A stretch of DNA of 41,162 nucleotides from JABWCK01 sp043822385 (GTDB taxonomy: Archaea; Micrarchaeota; Micrarchaeia; Norongarragalinales; Norongarragalinaceae): positions 1-41,162 of the forward strand of contig JBDRBT010000011.1 of NCBI GenBank assembly GCA_043822385.1, written 5' to 3'. Each line of letters opens with the position of its first letter. Within the stretch, counting starts at the first letter, position 1. The notes below the pieces were generated by a model. The model did no database searches. It was not told where the DNA came from and was given only the letters and a program-made list of their open reading frames with translations. Below, piece after piece: positions 40,739 through 41,162 of this stretch. A program made the position numbers and the translations under genes.

Positions 40739-41158
40739 ATGGAGATAACTAGAATAGGTATTATTACAGCTGAATTCAATTCATTCCTTACATTCAAAAT
40801 GGAAGCTAGAGCAAAAAAATACGCTGAAGAAAACGGTTGCGTTGTTTCTCACGCCTTGCGCGTGCCAGGCTCGCACGACATGCCTTACGCAATTCAATTA
40901 CTATTAAAAAAATCAGATGTTGACGCGGTAGTAGTTTTAGGCGCAATAATTCGCGGCGAAACCAAGCATGATGAAGTAATTGGTTTTGCTTTAGGAAAAA
41001 CCATTCACGAATTAACGCTGAAATACGAGAAGCCAATTGGCTTTGGAGTTTTAGGACCAGGCATAACTACCGAACAAGCAGAAAAACGAGCTGAAGACTA
41101 TGCTGAAAGAGCAGTGAATGCTGCAGTTAATTTATTTAAACTCAAGAAAGAAGTATAA
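40739..41158 (+). CDS. ribH: 6,7-dimethyl-8-ribityllumazine synthase
   Basis: The 139-residue protein matches lumazine synthase: IGIITAEFNSFLT, LRVPGSHDMPYAIQLLL (phosphate and substrate loop), VVLGAIIRGETKHDEVI with the catalytic His of the KHDE segment, and IGFGVLGPGITTEQAEKRA. It condenses the ribitylaminopyrimidine with dihydroxybutanone phosphate to give the substrate of the neighbouring riboflavin synthase. The pair supplies the last two steps of riboflavin synthesis. Confidence 0.96.
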   Translation: MEITRIGIITAEFNSFLTFKMEARAKKYAEENGCVVSHALRVPGSHDMPYAIQLLLKKSDVDAVVVLGAIIRGETKHDEVIGFALGKTIHELTLKYEKPIGFGVLGPGITTEQAEKRAEDYAERAVNAAVNLFKLKKEV

Positions 41159-41162
41159 TAAA

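Overview
The window is archaeal. It carries an Orc1/Cdc6 initiator, aRF1, SepF, EF-1alpha, EF-2 with the diphthamide loop, L30e, a KH-only NusA, S7, S12 and S10, prefoldin beta, the KEOPS subunit Pcc1, a Brix protein, NMD3, DUF2070, UPF0147 and archaeal-type riboflavin synthase. It also has TTTAAA-type TATA boxes, GGTG/GAGGTG ribosome binding sites and two tRNA genes with introns in the anticodon loop. The base composition is moderately AT-rich and the genes are packed extremely tightly, with many 4-nt overlaps. With a fermentative ADP-forming acyl-CoA synthetase and a bacterial-type DnaK system, this suggests a small-genome DPANN-like lineage. The lineage is inference: no 16S rRNA is present.

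Layout, left to right. 1-4090 (minus): the N-terminal part of TruD (runs off the left edge), aRF1 interrupted by a 432-residue intein inside its catalytic GGQ motif, and Orc1/Cdc6. 4091-4240 is a divergent intergenic region with origin-like elements, followed by sepF. 4779-9504: two anchored surface proteins of unknown function, a TrmJ-like methyltransferase, a 52-residue basic half-SWIB-like protein, an RNase Z-like hydrolase and NMD3. 9546-18123 is an envelope/glycan region: DUF2070, three GT4 and one GT2 glycosyltransferases, an anchored thioredoxin-like protein, an SDR and a small membrane protein. 18130-21330: a UbiB/AarF kinase with a phasin-like partner and a beta-CASP ribonuclease. 21405-24685: ADP-forming acyl-CoA synthetase beta and alpha, a CorA-like protein and a half-size EamA protein.

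24682-26302 (minus) looks like one transcription unit led by an intron-containing tRNA-Ser(UGA), followed by an arrestin-like protein, Brix, Pcc1 and prefoldin beta. 26345-28885: a Cys-rich lipoprotein, S10 and EF-1alpha. 29100-31753: an agmatinase-like enzyme and a large secreted protein with different codon usage. 31890-35568: a winged-helix regulator joined by overlaps to grpE-dnaK-dnaJ, with a palindrome at the promoter. 35565-40044 (minus): the str-type operon L30e-NusA-S12-S7-EF-2, then an intron-containing tRNA-Arg(CCU) and UPF0147. 40250-41158: riboflavin synthase and lumazine synthase.

Three points stand out. First, an intein sits in the release-factor GGQ motif, so translation termination depends on protein splicing. 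Second, six of the seven tail-to-tail gene junctions overlap by exactly 4 nt at a palindromic stop, TTAA or CTAG. Third, a chaperone operon carries its own putative archaeal repressor and operator. No CRISPR array, insertion sequence, rRNA or transposase was seen. The longest stretch without a long reading frame (7747-8104) holds the small SWIB-like gene and its signals.
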